Below are positions 7,112-15,231 of a DNA stretch of 39,009 bases, in pieces; within the stretch, counting starts at the first letter, position 1, and each line of letters opens with the position of its first letter. The translations under genes and the position numbers were made by a program. Source of the stretch: Alphaproteobacteria bacterium (GTDB lineage: Bacteria > Pseudomonadota > Alphaproteobacteria > GCA-2731375); contig JASLMY010000018.1 in the NCBI GenBank assembly GCA_030746295.1, positions 1 through 39,009 of the forward strand, in the 5' to 3' direction. The notes beneath the pieces are model-generated. The model worked only from the letters and a program-made list of their open reading frames with translations, was not told where the DNA came from and searched no databases.

Positions 7112-8643
7112 GGTGCTTCGTGATCGCTGCCGCCGTTGTCTAGCTGGACCTGGGCCGCGGCGAGCAGATCGGGGAAATCGGCCTCGGCATCGAGGTGCGG
7201 CCAATCGGTCGGCACCGAACCGGTATCGACCTGGCGTTGCATGATCTCGGCCGTGGCGTCGGAGGCATCGGCACCGCGCGAGGCGATCCGCGCCGCCATG
7301 ACCTCGGGCCTGGCGGCGAGCCACAGACCGGTGAACGGAACGTCGGCGGCGGCGGCGAGGTCGGCAAGGGCCTCTCTCGAGTCCTGGCGGTCGTTGACCG
7401 CGTCGGCGATCGCGGTGTAGCCGGCGGCGAGGACACAGGCCGCCTGTCGGCGCAAGGCGTCGTAGACCCGGGCGCTGATCTCGGGCGTATAGGCCGAGGG
7501 GTCGAGTGCCGCTTCGGGAGCGGCTCCAAGGAGCCGTTTTCTGATTTCATCGCTTCTGAGCACGATGGCACCGGGTGGTGGTCGAAAGAGCGGCGCCAGG
7601 GCGCGCGCGAGCGTCGACTTGCCGGTGCCCGAATAGCCGCCGAGGCCGATCAATCGGGGTGCCGCCGGCAGCAGCAACTCGCGGGCAAGGCCAAGGTATT
7701 CGCCGGCCTCCTGCCTGAGGGCCGCCGCCTGTACCGCGTCAGGCTGCGTTTCCGCCGTCATCGCCGAGACATGCGCCCTAATGGCGGCCCGGATCGACAG
7801 GAACAAGGGCAGCGGCTCGAGGCTGCCGCAGTCGTCCGTCAACAGCAAGTATCGGTTCAGCACGATGTTCGCTTCGCTTCGAAGTCCGCGGTGCCAGAGG
7901 TCCATGAGCAGGAAGGCGAGGTCGTAGACGACGTCGGTGCGCGCCAATCGATCGTCGAACTCGATGGCATCGAAGATCACCGGGCGGCCGTTCTCGAGGA
8001 AAATGTTGCGGAGATGCAAATCGCCGTGACAGTGCTTGACGTGCCCCTCGGCCCGGCGCCGGTTCAGGACTTCGTGCCGGGTGTCGAGTTCGGCCGCTAA
8101 TTCCGAGACAAGGGACTCGACGGCCCCCGGCGCGAAGACGCCATCGCCATACAGGCGCAGGCTGGCGACAGCGACCTCGACGGTGCGGCGCATCTCCGCC
8201 GCATCGGCGCCGTCGGCCGCCGGCTCGGCCCGGGCGTGAAAGGTAGCGATGGCCTCGGCCAATGAGATTGCCAATGCGGTTCCGAGCGGTCCCGCCCGTG
8301 ACAGCCGGTCCAAGAGGCGGGAATCGTCGAAGCGGCGCATCACCACCACCCAGTCGAGCGTCTCGCCGTTGCCGCCGAAGCCGAGCCGGCCGTCCGGACC
8401 GCGGGTGACCGGACTGACGTCGAGATAGATATCGGGCGCGGTGCGCCGGTTCAGTCGGAGCTCCGCCCGGCAGGCCGCCTCTCGCCGCGCAAGACTGGAG
8501 TAATCGAGGAACGGCAGCTTGATCGCCCGCTTTAGCTTGTAAGCGCGTGCGCCCGCGAGGAAGACGATCGCCGCGTGGGTGTCGATCCGCCGGACCTCGC
8601 CCTCGGCCAGGTCATGGCTCGCCGGGTCGGCGAGAAAGGCCAC
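7108..8643 (-). CDS. APH-like kinase fused to P-loop ATPase/kinase domain
   Basis: This 511-residue fusion has two parts. Residues about 15-300 form an aminoglycoside-phosphotransferase-like protein-kinase fold with HGDLHLRN (H206, D208) and the metal-binding aspartate of IFDAIEFD. Residues about 330-505 form a P-loop nucleotide kinase-like domain with Walker A GGYSGTGKST (K342). The architecture matches M. tuberculosis Rv2004c and related proteins that neighbour Usp genes; the substrate is unknown, and antibiotic resistance should not be assumed. The start is a GTG at 8643 with GGAGG only two bases away, so the true start is uncertain; homologues suggest a slightly longer N-terminus reaching back toward the CDF stop at 8673. 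It lies 29 bases downstream of the CDF gene and 65 bases upstream of the Usp gene. Confidence 0.85.
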   Translation of the reverse strand: MAFLADPASHDLAEGEVRRIDTHAAIVFLAGARAYKLKRAIKLPFLDYSSLARREAACRAELRLNRRTAPDIYLDVSPVTRGPDGRLGFGGNGETLDWVVVMRRFDDSRLLDRLSRAGPLGTALAISLAEAIATFHARAEPAADGADAAEMRRTVEVAVASLRLYGDGVFAPGAVESLVSELAAELDTRHEVLNRRRAEGHVKHCHGDLHLRNIFLENGRPVIFDAIEFDDRLARTDVVYDLAFLLMDLWHRGLRSEANIVLNRYLLLTDDCGSLEPLPLFLSIRAAIRAHVSAMTAETQPDAVQAAALRQEAGEYLGLARELLLPAAPRLIGLGGYSGTGKSTLARALAPLFRPPPGAIVLRSDEIRKRLLGAAPEAALDPSAYTPEISARVYDALRRQAACVLAAGYTAIADAVNDRQDSREALADLAAAADVPFTGLWLAARPEVMAARIASRGADASDATAEIMQRQVDTGSVPTDWPHLDAEADFPDLLAAAQVQLDNGGSDHEAP

Positions 8644-8672
8644 GACCTCCGACTGCTGCCCGGCGCTCGCGT

Positions 8673-9620
8673 TCAGGAGCGAAATACCGCGCGCTCCTCC
8701 TCGACGCCGTGCGGGTCCTGGTGAATGATGACCTCGGCGCCGGCGAACGCATTGCGTATTTTCGCCTCGACCTCGTCGGATACCTCATGCGCTTCGATCA
8801 GCGGCATATCGGGGTCGAGCTCGAGGTGAAGCTGAATGAATGTGTGCACGCCGGAAGATCTAGTACGCAGATCGTGCATGTTGATGACCTTGGGATGCGA
8901 GACCGCGGTTTCCCTAATCCGACGGCGCTCGGCGTCCGGCAGCTCCCGGTCCATCAGGTGGTCGCTGGCATTGCGGAAGATTTGCCAGGCGCCGTACACG
9001 ATGTAGGCGGCGATGGCGATTGCAAAGATCGGGTCCAGAAAGCTGAGGCCCGTGCGCGTGCTCAGAACCAGGGCCAGGATCACCGCCAGGTTCATCAACA
9101 AATCGCCGCGGTAGTGCAGCGAATCGGCCTTGATTGCGATCGAGCCGGTTTGCCGGACGACATAGGCCTGAAACAACACCAGGGCGATCGTCACGACGAT
9201 GGAAGCGACGAGTATGGCGATGCCGACCTCGCTCTCGGCGATCGGCCGCGGGCGGTGCAGCCGGTCGATCGCCTCGAACAGCAGGAAGGCCGCTGAGCCG
9301 GTGATGAAGGCGGCTTGCGCGAGGCCAGCCAGGGCCTCGGCCTTGCCGTGTCCAAAGCGGTGTTCCCGGTCGGCTGGCATCAGCGCGTGGCGAACCGCCA
9401 GCAGGTTTATCAGCGAGGCGCCGGCATCGAGCGCGGAATCCATCAGCGAGCCGAGGATGGCGACCGAGTCGGTCATCAGCCAGGCGACCAGCTTGCCCAT
9501 GATCAGGAGCGACGCAACCGAAACCGCGGCATAGGTGGCGAGCCGCATCAATCTGGCGGCGTCTTGCGTTGATTTCGGCGGTGCCGGCACCGCCGTGGTC
9601 GATTGCGAGATCTTTGTCAC
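8673..9620 (-). CDS. cation diffusion facilitator transporter, FieF-like
   Basis: This inner-membrane CDF metal/proton antiporter has 315 residues from a GTG start, an N-terminal domain of about six transmembrane helices and a cytoplasmic ferredoxin-like tail. The transport-site residues are D61 and D65 (SLMDSALD) with H169 and D173 (SLHYRGD), the D-x3-D/H-x3-D arrangement of FieF/YiiP, which exports Zn(II) and Fe(II). HRFGHGKAEALAG after helix III is typical of the family. The gene starts 36 bases after the pdxH stop and precedes the kinase fusion, so it is probably co-transcribed with both. The start at 9620 has a weak ribosome site; a downstream ATG (residue 25) is an alternative. Confidence 0.9.
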   Translation of the reverse strand: MTKISQSTTAVPAPPKSTQDAARLMRLATYAAVSVASLLIMGKLVAWLMTDSVAILGSLMDSALDAGASLINLLAVRHALMPADREHRFGHGKAEALAGLAQAAFITGSAAFLLFEAIDRLHRPRPIAESEVGIAILVASIVVTIALVLFQAYVVRQTGSIAIKADSLHYRGDLLMNLAVILALVLSTRTGLSFLDPIFAIAIAAYIVYGAWQIFRNASDHLMDRELPDAERRRIRETAVSHPKVINMHDLRTRSSGVHTFIQLHLELDPDMPLIEAHEVSDEVEAKIRNAFAGAEVIIHQDPHGVEEERAVFRS

Positions 9621-9656
9621 CAGCTTTCGTGTTGGCCGGCGGTCGCTATGCCGGAA

Positions 9657-10250
9657 TCAGGGGTAGAGCCAGCGTCGCGACCAGCCGTCCGCTTCCCGAT
9701 CGTACAATAGCCGATAATGTAGTCGAGCGGGTTGCGATTGCCAGAATTCGATCCGCTTCGGATCGAGACGAAAGCCCGACCAATGCGGCGGTCGTGGCAC
9801 TTCCTGCCCCTCATAGCGTGTCGCCACGGTCTCGACCGCGCGCTCCAGGGACTCGCGCGATTCCAAGACTCGCGATTGCTCGGACGCCCAGGCGCCGATC
9901 TGGCTCTCCCGCGGCCGCGAGGCGAAATAGTCGTCGGCCTCGGCATCGTCGACCAGTGACACCGACCCTTCGACGGAGATCTGCCGTGCCAGTGGGCGCC
10001 AATAGAAACACGCGGCGGCCACCGGCTGCGAGAGCAACTCGCGCCCCTTGTGGCTTTCGAGGTTGGTGTAGAAGACGAGGCAGCCACCGTCGTCGACATC
10101 CTTGAGCAGTACGGTTCGGATCGAAGGCCGACCCTCGCTCGACACGCTGGTGACCGCCATCGCGTTCGGATTAATCGCCTCGCTACCCTCGGCCTCGTCG
10201 AGCCAGGCTCGCAGCAATTCGATCGGATCGTCGTACTCGGGAATCGTCAT
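9657..10250 (-). CDS. pdxH: pyridoxamine/pyridoxine 5'-phosphate oxidase
   Basis: This cytosolic FMN enzyme oxidises pyridoxamine- or pyridoxine-5'-phosphate to pyridoxal-5'-phosphate, the last step of PLP synthesis and salvage. The 197-residue protein shows the FMN-binding RTVLLKDVD and FYTNLESHKG regions, FYWRPLARQ, and the typical end WSGFRLDP...EFWQ...RLHYRLLY...W...WLYP. The ATG at 10250 is favoured; a GTG four codons earlier (10262) is the alternative. It is the first gene of the minus-strand run pdxH-CDF-kinase-Usp and is divergent from the glycine-zipper lipoprotein, with a 7-bp inverted repeat in between. Confidence 0.95.
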   Translation of the reverse strand: MTIPEYDDPIELLRAWLDEAEGSEAINPNAMAVTSVSSEGRPSIRTVLLKDVDDGGCLVFYTNLESHKGRELLSQPVAAACFYWRPLARQISVEGSVSLVDDAEADDYFASRPRESQIGAWASEQSRVLESRESLERAVETVATRYEGQEVPRPPHWSGFRLDPKRIEFWQSQPARLHYRLLYDREADGWSRRWLYP

Positions 10251-10335
10251 GATTCTCGTCACCTCGCTACTGTCCGGCCCTGGAAAATAGGCCTAACTCC
10301 TTGATTGTTGAAGCTTAGTCGGAAAAATAGTGACG

Positions 10336-10357
10336 AAATGCCGCACTGTGGGCATTT
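10336..10357. promoter_or_regulatory. inverted repeat in the pdxH/lipoprotein divergent region
   Basis: AAATGCC (10336-10342) and GGCATTT (10351-10357) form a perfect 7-bp inverted repeat separated by eight bases. It lies about 85 bases from the pdxH start and about 105 bases from the lipoprotein start. It could be an operator for a dimeric regulator or a transcript hairpin; no known consensus was recognised. A second perfect repeat, GGCGGC-ctcga-GCCGCC, lies at 10404-10420 closer to the lipoprotein gene. Confidence 0.35.
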
Positions 10358-10463
10358 TGTTCGAGAAGATGCGTCTTATATTGAGAAAAGCCAACGATTT
10401 TCGGGCGGCCTCGAGCCGCCGAGCCTCGGCCAACCGATGCAAGCTCAAGAAGGGATTCAACCC

Positions 10464-10937
10464 ATGTGGTTCAAGAGAATTGCCCTCGCCGTGGTCGCCG
10501 CGGCCTTTCTCAGCGCCTGTCAGGATGCGGGCACGAAACAGACCATTGGCACCCTGCTCGGCGCCGGCGCCGGCGGATTGGTGGGCTCGCAGATCGGCTC
10601 CGGTCGGGGTCAGTTGGCGGCCGTCGCCGCCGGTACCCTGATTGGCGCCATTGTCGGCAGCGAAGTCGGGAAATCGCTCGACCGCGCCGATCGCCTAGCG
10701 CTGGAGCGGGCGACCCAAAGCTCGCTCGAGCGCGCGCCCTCCGGCACGGCCACGCAGTGGCGTAATCCGGACAGCGGCAACTACGGTACCATCACGCCGC
10801 GGCCGGCCTACCAGACGTCGAACGGGCAGTATTGTCGCGAGTACCAGCAAACCGTCGTCGTCGGGGGTGAGACCCAGTCGGCCTACGGCCGCGCCTGCCG
10901 ACAGCCCGATGGAACCTGGCGGATCGTCAACAGTTGA
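10464..10937 (+). CDS. glycine-zipper outer-membrane lipoprotein (17 kDa antigen-like)
   Basis: This 157-residue envelope protein has a lipoprotein signal ending in FLSAC, so Cys19 would be lipidated. Residues about 28-62 form a glycine-zipper hairpin rich in G-A-G and G-S-x-x-G repeats, as in rickettsial 17 kDa antigen and SlyB-type proteins. The rest (about 85-157) is a small domain with YCREYQQTVVVGG and a closing WRIV motif, typical of the family. The ATG at 10464 is chosen because the signal peptide begins there and an AAGGGA ribosome site precedes it. The role is probably structural, in the outer membrane or periplasm; specific function is unknown. Confidence 0.85.
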   Translation: MWFKRIALAVVAAAFLSACQDAGTKQTIGTLLGAGAGGLVGSQIGSGRGQLAAVAAGTLIGAIVGSEVGKSLDRADRLALERATQSSLERAPSGTATQWRNPDSGNYGTITPRPAYQTSNGQYCREYQQTVVVGGETQSAYGRACRQPDGTWRIVNS

Positions 10938-10962
10938 GGCCAAGACCGGCTCGAACGTGAGG

Positions 10963-10990
10963 CGGCGACAGCACCTTCGGCCTGTCGCCG
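10963..10990 (+). terminator. 9-bp stem-loop after the lipoprotein gene
   Basis: CGGCGACAG (10963-10971) pairs perfectly with CTGTCGCCG (10982-10990) around a 10-base loop. It starts 26 bases after the lipoprotein stop codon. No T-run follows, so it may be an RNA-stabilising hairpin or an imperfect terminator rather than a classical intrinsic terminator. Confidence 0.4.
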
Positions 10991-11062
10991 GCGGTGAGCG
11001 GCGACGCATTGAGGACAACCACGCGAACCAATCCGACTGCATGGTGTGAGCCGGCCGCTGTC

Positions 11063-12331
11063 ATGAAGCGATATCTGGGCGCAGCTGTGATTTGGGTTGC
11101 TTGCCTCGTGGCGACGCCGGGCGCGGCCGACTTCGTCGCCGGGGTCAAGGCTTATGACCGCGGTGACTATGCGGCGGCCTTCGAAGCCTGGTCGCCGCTG
11201 GCGCAGAACGACGACCCGGCGGCACAGCGGAACATCGGCCATCTCTATCGCTTCGGGCTCGGTGTCGGACAGGACTTCGAGCGGGCGGCGTTCTGGTATC
11301 GTGAGGCTGCGGAGATGGGCCTTCCGGGCGCGCAAGCGAACCTGGCGATGATGTATCTGCGCGGCCAGGGCTTGATCGCCGATGCCCGACAAGCCGCGCA
11401 GTGGTTCAGTCAGGCAGCGGTGCAGGGGCACGCGATCTCGCAGTACAACCTGGGCCTCCTCTATTTGAAAGGTCACGGCCTGCCCCGCGACGAGGCCCGG
11501 GCCATGGGCTGGTTTCATCTCGCGGCCAAAGGCGGCCACATTCAGGCATTGGAGGCGCTGTCGAAATTGGTCCTCGGCAGCGCCTTGTTACCTGGCCCGT
11601 CGACGCCACCGGGTTGGCGCCCGCCGTCGGGGTCGCCGCAGGAAGGGAAAGCCGCGGCTCGTCCCGAGACGGCCGCCGAGGCGAAGAAGGAGGCGCCTGC
11701 CGAGACCGAAACGAAGCAAGCGGCGCCTGCCGCCGCCCGACGCGGCCAGCCAAAACCTGGCGGCGAAACTGCTTCGATCGATTCTCTCGATACCGCCTAT
11801 ACGGTTCTCAGCAATGCCTTTCGGGGCGATTTCTCGATCCCGGCGAAGCCACGCCCGACCGAGGCCGGCGAGGACAGAACGGTGAAGGCTCCCGCCGAGC
11901 CACCACCCGTCCCCAAAGAAGAGCCGACACCGCCGACGCCGAAGAGCGCGTCGAAATCCGACGGCCTTCGTCCGGCAACGGATGACCATGAGAGAGGCGC
12001 TGCTGGTCAAGGCCGTTTCTCGAGGGCCATCGTCGCTTATCGCGGCGGCGACTACGAGGCGGCACGACGTCGTCTTCTGCCGCTCGCGCGGGCCGGCATG
12101 GTCGACGCGCAATACCATCTCGGCCGCCTCTACAATCGTCCCGACTTCGCCTCGGCCGACCGCGTTGAGGCCTATGTCTGGCTGACACTGGCCGCCGAGC
12201 AGGGCCATCCGCAGGCGAAAAGCGCGAAATCGGGCCTGATGGAGAAAATGGACGTGGGGGAGCGTCAGCGAGCGCGAGTTCTGTTGAACGCGCGGCGCGG
12301 CGATCATGGGTCGAAGCGACCAAGGCTTTAA
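11063..12331 (+). CDS. exported Sel1-repeat (tetratricopeptide-like) protein
   Basis: This 422-residue protein has an N-terminal signal peptide (MKRYLGAAVIWVACLV...ATPGAA). At least three Sel1-like repeats follow in residues about 45-165, each with the A-x-x-G/YxxG spacing (for example AAQRNIGHLYRFGLGV and AISQYNLGLLYLKGHG). A long proline-, alanine-, glutamate- and lysine-rich linker (about 175-325) follows, then one or two more repeats near the C-terminus (DAQYHLGRLYNR...EAYVWLTLAAEQGH). Sel1 proteins are scaffolds for protein-protein contacts, often in the envelope. Translation could start upstream, but the ATG at 11063 begins a proper signal peptide. The partner is unknown. Confidence 0.85.
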   Translation: MKRYLGAAVIWVACLVATPGAADFVAGVKAYDRGDYAAAFEAWSPLAQNDDPAAQRNIGHLYRFGLGVGQDFERAAFWYREAAEMGLPGAQANLAMMYLRGQGLIADARQAAQWFSQAAVQGHAISQYNLGLLYLKGHGLPRDEARAMGWFHLAAKGGHIQALEALSKLVLGSALLPGPSTPPGWRPPSGSPQEGKAAARPETAAEAKKEAPAETETKQAAPAAARRGQPKPGGETASIDSLDTAYTVLSNAFRGDFSIPAKPRPTEAGEDRTVKAPAEPPPVPKEEPTPPTPKSASKSDGLRPATDDHERGAAGQGRFSRAIVAYRGGDYEAARRRLLPLARAGMVDAQYHLGRLYNRPDFASADRVEAYVWLTLAAEQGHPQAKSAKSGLMEKMDVGERQRARVLLNARRGDHGSKRPRL

Positions 12332-12356
12332 CTTTTTGCGTGGAATGTCACATTAT
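12328..12356 (+). promoter_or_regulatory. candidate promoter of the DnaJ-like gene
   Basis: TTAACT (12328-12333) and CATTAT (12351-12356) are 17 bases apart, with four of six matches each to the sigma70 -35 and -10 boxes. The spacer ends in an 11-base palindrome, AATGT-c-ACATT (12344-12354). A 7-bp inverted repeat, GCCGTCC/GGACGGC, follows at 12366-12390 in the leader. No heat-shock (CIRCE or RpoH) signature was recognised. Confidence 0.3.
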
Positions 12357-12421
12357 GCTCGCTGGGCCGTCCATCACCGAGCGGGACGGCGTCCCATGTG
12401 TCTCCGTTGCGAGTTGATCGA

Positions 12422-13333
12422 ATGCGCGATCTCTATGAAGTCTTGGGCGTGTCGAGGGATGCCGGCAAGGCCGAGATCAAGCGCGCCTATCGAAACCTCG
12501 CGAAGGAGTTGCATCCGGACCTGAACCCCGACGACAAGGTCGTCGCCGAGCGCTTCAAGGAAGTGACCGCGGCCTACAACCTGTTGAGCGACAAGGAGAG
12601 CCGCGCCAAATACGACCGCGGCGAGATCGGCCCGGACGGACAGGCTCGGCCGCAGTTTCGCTATCAGTACGCCGGCGGTCCGGAAGGCGGGCGCGGCAAT
12701 CCGTTTGGAACCGACAGCGCCGATGACATGTTTCGCGATTTCGCCGATCTGTTCGGCGGCCTCGGACGCGGGCGGCGGAGCCAGCGCAACCGCGTCCGGC
12801 GCGGGGCCGATCGGTCCTACAAGATCACTGTCGAGTTTCTCGATGCGGCCCGCGGCACGACGCGGCGGGTCAGCCTGCCGAGCGGCAAGACACTCGACGT
12901 CAAGATTCCCGCCGGAATCGAGGACGGCATGACGATAAGGCTGAAGGGCCAGGGCGAGGCCGGTAGCGAAGGCGGTGCCATGGGCGACGCTCTGATAGAG
13001 GTAGCCATCGATCCGCATCCCAGGTTCCAACGACGGGGACAGGACATCGAGCTGGAGGTGCCGATCACGCTCTCGGAGGCGGTTCTTGGCGCCAAAATCT
13101 CGGTGCCGACGATCGATGGGGCCGTAAACCTGTCGATTCCGAAGGGCTCCAACAGTGGCAGCAAACTGCGTTTGAAGAAGCGCGGCATCGCCACCGAATC
13201 GGGCCGCGGCGACCAGTATGTGACCCTCAAGGTCGTGTTGCCCGACCAGCCGGACGACGATCTGGTCGGCTTTGTCGAGCGTTGGAGCAAAAGCCACGAC
13301 TACGATGTCCGCGGCAAGGACGGTCTCGACTGA
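12422..13333 (+). CDS. DnaJ/CbpA-like co-chaperone (J domain plus C-terminal domain)
   Basis: This protein of about 303 residues has an N-terminal J domain (1-65) with the DnaK-activating tripeptide HPD at 31-33. A Gly/Phe/Arg-rich linker (about 80-135) and two DnaJ C-terminal substrate-binding beta domains (about 140-295) follow. The four CxxCxGxG zinc repeats of true DnaJ are absent, so this is a class II, CbpA-like protein that would deliver clients to DnaK. The ATG at 12422 begins the J domain exactly; a GTG at 12398 would add eight residues. The YihY-family gene follows after 23 bases. Confidence 0.93.
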   Translation: MRDLYEVLGVSRDAGKAEIKRAYRNLAKELHPDLNPDDKVVAERFKEVTAAYNLLSDKESRAKYDRGEIGPDGQARPQFRYQYAGGPEGGRGNPFGTDSADDMFRDFADLFGGLGRGRRSQRNRVRRGADRSYKITVEFLDAARGTTRRVSLPSGKTLDVKIPAGIEDGMTIRLKGQGEAGSEGGAMGDALIEVAIDPHPRFQRRGQDIELEVPITLSEAVLGAKISVPTIDGAVNLSIPKGSNSGSKLRLKKRGIATESGRGDQYVTLKVVLPDQPDDDLVGFVERWSKSHDYDVRGKDGLD

Positions 13334-13356
13334 TCCCAGGGTCTCGAGAGGCGGAA

Positions 13357-14289
13357 ATGGCTGAACATGACGCCGGGGCTCGGTCGGCGTTCGCAGCGGC
13401 CCGGATCGGCAATCGCCTGCTCGCCGCGGCGCGCCGGCTGGTCGTCGACGGCGGCCTCGTCATGGCCGGGCATTTGGCCTTCGTCGGGCTTCTCGCCCTC
13501 TTTCCTTTTCTGATATTCCTGACGGCGCTCGCCGGTTTCTTTGGCCAGACCGAGCTCGGCACGCACTTTGTCGCCTTCTTCCTCGAGCAGATGCCTGAAC
13601 AGGTGGCGGAGGTGCTCTACGTGCCGATCTTGGAGGTGTTGCAGGAAACGCGGGGCGGGCTGCTGACTTTGGGCATTCTGTTATCGATCTGGACCGCCTC
13701 CTCGGGCCTGGAGGCGGCCAGGATCTCCCTCGATCGAGCCTACTTTTCCATCCGGCAGCGGCCAATGTGGCAGACCCGGATAGAGAGCATGTTGCTCGTC
13801 ATCTTGGCGGCAAGCTGCATTCTGGTCGCCATGTTGGCCTTGGTTCTGGGGCCGGTCGCTTGGACCGAGGTGCAACGATACGTCACCTTGCCGCGAATTC
13901 TGGAGCTGCTCTGGAATCCCGTCCGCTACGGGTTCGGGGCGCTATTGATCCTGAGCGCCGTCTCGGGTCTGTTTTTTCTCCTGCCGGCGGCCCGCTTGCG
14001 CCTGCGCTGGGTCCTACCGGGTGCAGTCCTGGTCATGGCGCTGTGGCTGGCGACGGCGATCGCCTTCTCCTATTACGTCTCCCATTTCGGCAGCTACACG
14101 GTGACCTACGGCAGCCTCGCCGGTATCATCCTGACGCTGCTCTTCTTCTATCTCTTGGCCGTAATCTTCATCTTCGGCGCCGAGTTCAATGCCGCCTTGG
14201 CCCGGGCCGAGGGTGGCCTGCCGCCGCCCAGGCGTCGCAAGGAGGACCGCGAAGCGGACGCCAAAGGCCGCGAGAAGCCCTTAAATTGA
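13357..14289 (+). CDS. YihY/BrkB-family inner-membrane protein
   Basis: This 310-residue integral membrane protein shows about six hydrophobic segments in the pattern of the YihY/virulence factor BrkB family (once misnamed ribonuclease BN). Diagnostic segments are LVMAGHLAFVGLLALFPFLIF near the N-terminus, SIWTASSGLEAARISLDRAY, and YGSLAGIILTLLFFYLLAVIFIFGAEFNA near the end, each given here only in part. The tail is a charged cytoplasmic stretch. Function in this family is not established; some members behave as exporters or permeases. GAGAGGCGGAA precedes the ATG. The gene lies between the co-chaperone and fabI. Confidence 0.9.
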   Translation: MAEHDAGARSAFAAARIGNRLLAAARRLVVDGGLVMAGHLAFVGLLALFPFLIFLTALAGFFGQTELGTHFVAFFLEQMPEQVAEVLYVPILEVLQETRGGLLTLGILLSIWTASSGLEAARISLDRAYFSIRQRPMWQTRIESMLLVILAASCILVAMLALVLGPVAWTEVQRYVTLPRILELLWNPVRYGFGALLILSAVSGLFFLLPAARLRLRWVLPGAVLVMALWLATAIAFSYYVSHFGSYTVTYGSLAGIILTLLFFYLLAVIFIFGAEFNAALARAEGGLPPPRRRKEDREADAKGREKPLN

Positions 14290-14336
14290 CCCCTCTCGGG
14301 TTTCGTGTAGGATGCCGACGACCTCGACGGTCGAGG
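14286..14336 (+). promoter_or_regulatory. fabI promoter candidate with a 15-base palindrome in the leader
   Basis: TTGACC (14286-14291) and TAGGAT (14308-14313) are 16 bases apart, with five and four matches to the sigma70 consensus, predicting a start near 14320. Directly there lies the palindrome CCTCGAC-g-GTCGAGG (14322-14336), ending seven bases before the GGAG ribosome site. It could be an operator or an RNA hairpin. The -35 box overlaps the stop codon of the YihY-family gene. Confidence 0.45.
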
Positions 14337-14352
14337 CTTCTTGGAGACGAGG

Positions 14353-15165
14353 ATGAGTGATTCGACCGGCCTGTTGGCCGGCAAGCGCGGCCTGATCATG
14401 GGTGTCGCCAACGACCGTTCCATTGCCTGGGGGATCGCCAAGGTCTGTGCCGAGGAGGGTGCGACGCTGGCCTTTACCTATCAGGGAGAGGCCTTGCAGA
14501 AGCGGGTGACGCCGCTGGCCCAGTCGGTGGGCTCGGAAATGGTCATGGCCTGCGATGTCGCCGACGAGGCGAGCATCGATACGGTCTTTCAGGAAGTGGG
14601 CCGGCAATGGGGCGAGCTCGATTTCCTCGTCCATGCCATCGCCTATTCCGACAAGGATCAGCTCAAGGGCCGCTACGTCGACACGACGGCCGAGAACTTC
14701 TCGATGTCGCTCGACATCTCGTGCTACTCCTTCACCGCCCTCTGCCGGGCCGCCGAGCCCTTGATGGCGAGCGGCGGCAGCCTGCTCACGCTGACCTACT
14801 ACGGGGCCGAAAAAGTAGTGCCGCACTACAACGTGATGGGCATTGCCAAGGCCGCCCTGGAGGCCAGCGTGCGCTATCTCGCCGCCGACCTGGGCGCCGG
14901 CGGGATTCGCGTCAATGCCATCTCTGCCGGCCCGATCCGTACCCTTGCCGCCGCAGGGATCGGCGATTTCCGCTATATCCTGAAGTGGAACGAGTACAAC
15001 TCGCCCCTAAAGCGCAATACCAGCACCGACGAGGTCGGCAATGCCGCCCTCTATCTGCTGAGCGACCTTTCGGGCGGGGTCACGGGCGCAGTGCATCACG
15101 TCGATTGCGGTTATCATGTGGTCGGCATGAAGGCGGCCGACGCACCGGACATCGCCACCATCTGA
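14353..15165 (+). CDS. fabI: enoyl-[acyl-carrier-protein] reductase (NADH), FabI type
   Basis: This enzyme catalyses the last reduction of each fatty-acid elongation cycle, trans-2-enoyl-ACP to acyl-ACP, in the cytosol. The 270-residue protein has the divergent SDR cofactor motif GVANDRSIAWGIAK (17-30) and the active-site set TYYGAEKVVPHYNVMGIAK, in which Y149, Y159 and K166 correspond to Y146, Y156 and K163 of E. coli FabI. The end, VTGAVHHVDCGYHVVGM, is characteristic. GGAG lies six bases upstream of the ATG. Spacing to aroC is 66 bases; the same fabI-aroC order is common in alphaproteobacteria. Confidence 0.96.
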   Translation: MSDSTGLLAGKRGLIMGVANDRSIAWGIAKVCAEEGATLAFTYQGEALQKRVTPLAQSVGSEMVMACDVADEASIDTVFQEVGRQWGELDFLVHAIAYSDKDQLKGRYVDTTAENFSMSLDISCYSFTALCRAAEPLMASGGSLLTLTYYGAEKVVPHYNVMGIAKAALEASVRYLAADLGAGGIRVNAISAGPIRTLAAAGIGDFRYILKWNEYNSPLKRNTSTDEVGNAALYLLSDLSGGVTGAVHHVDCGYHVVGMKAADAPDIATI

Positions 15166-15231
15166 GCCCTGGCCAGCGATCGGAGGCGGAGCGTCGAGGC
15201 CGCCCCACCGGGGTCGCAGCCGCGAGGAGCC

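Noticed and set aside
7108..8643. Reading the APH-like fusion as an aminoglycoside-resistance gene
   Set aside because: The P-loop fusion and Usp neighbour match the Rv2004c type, not resistance phosphotransferases.
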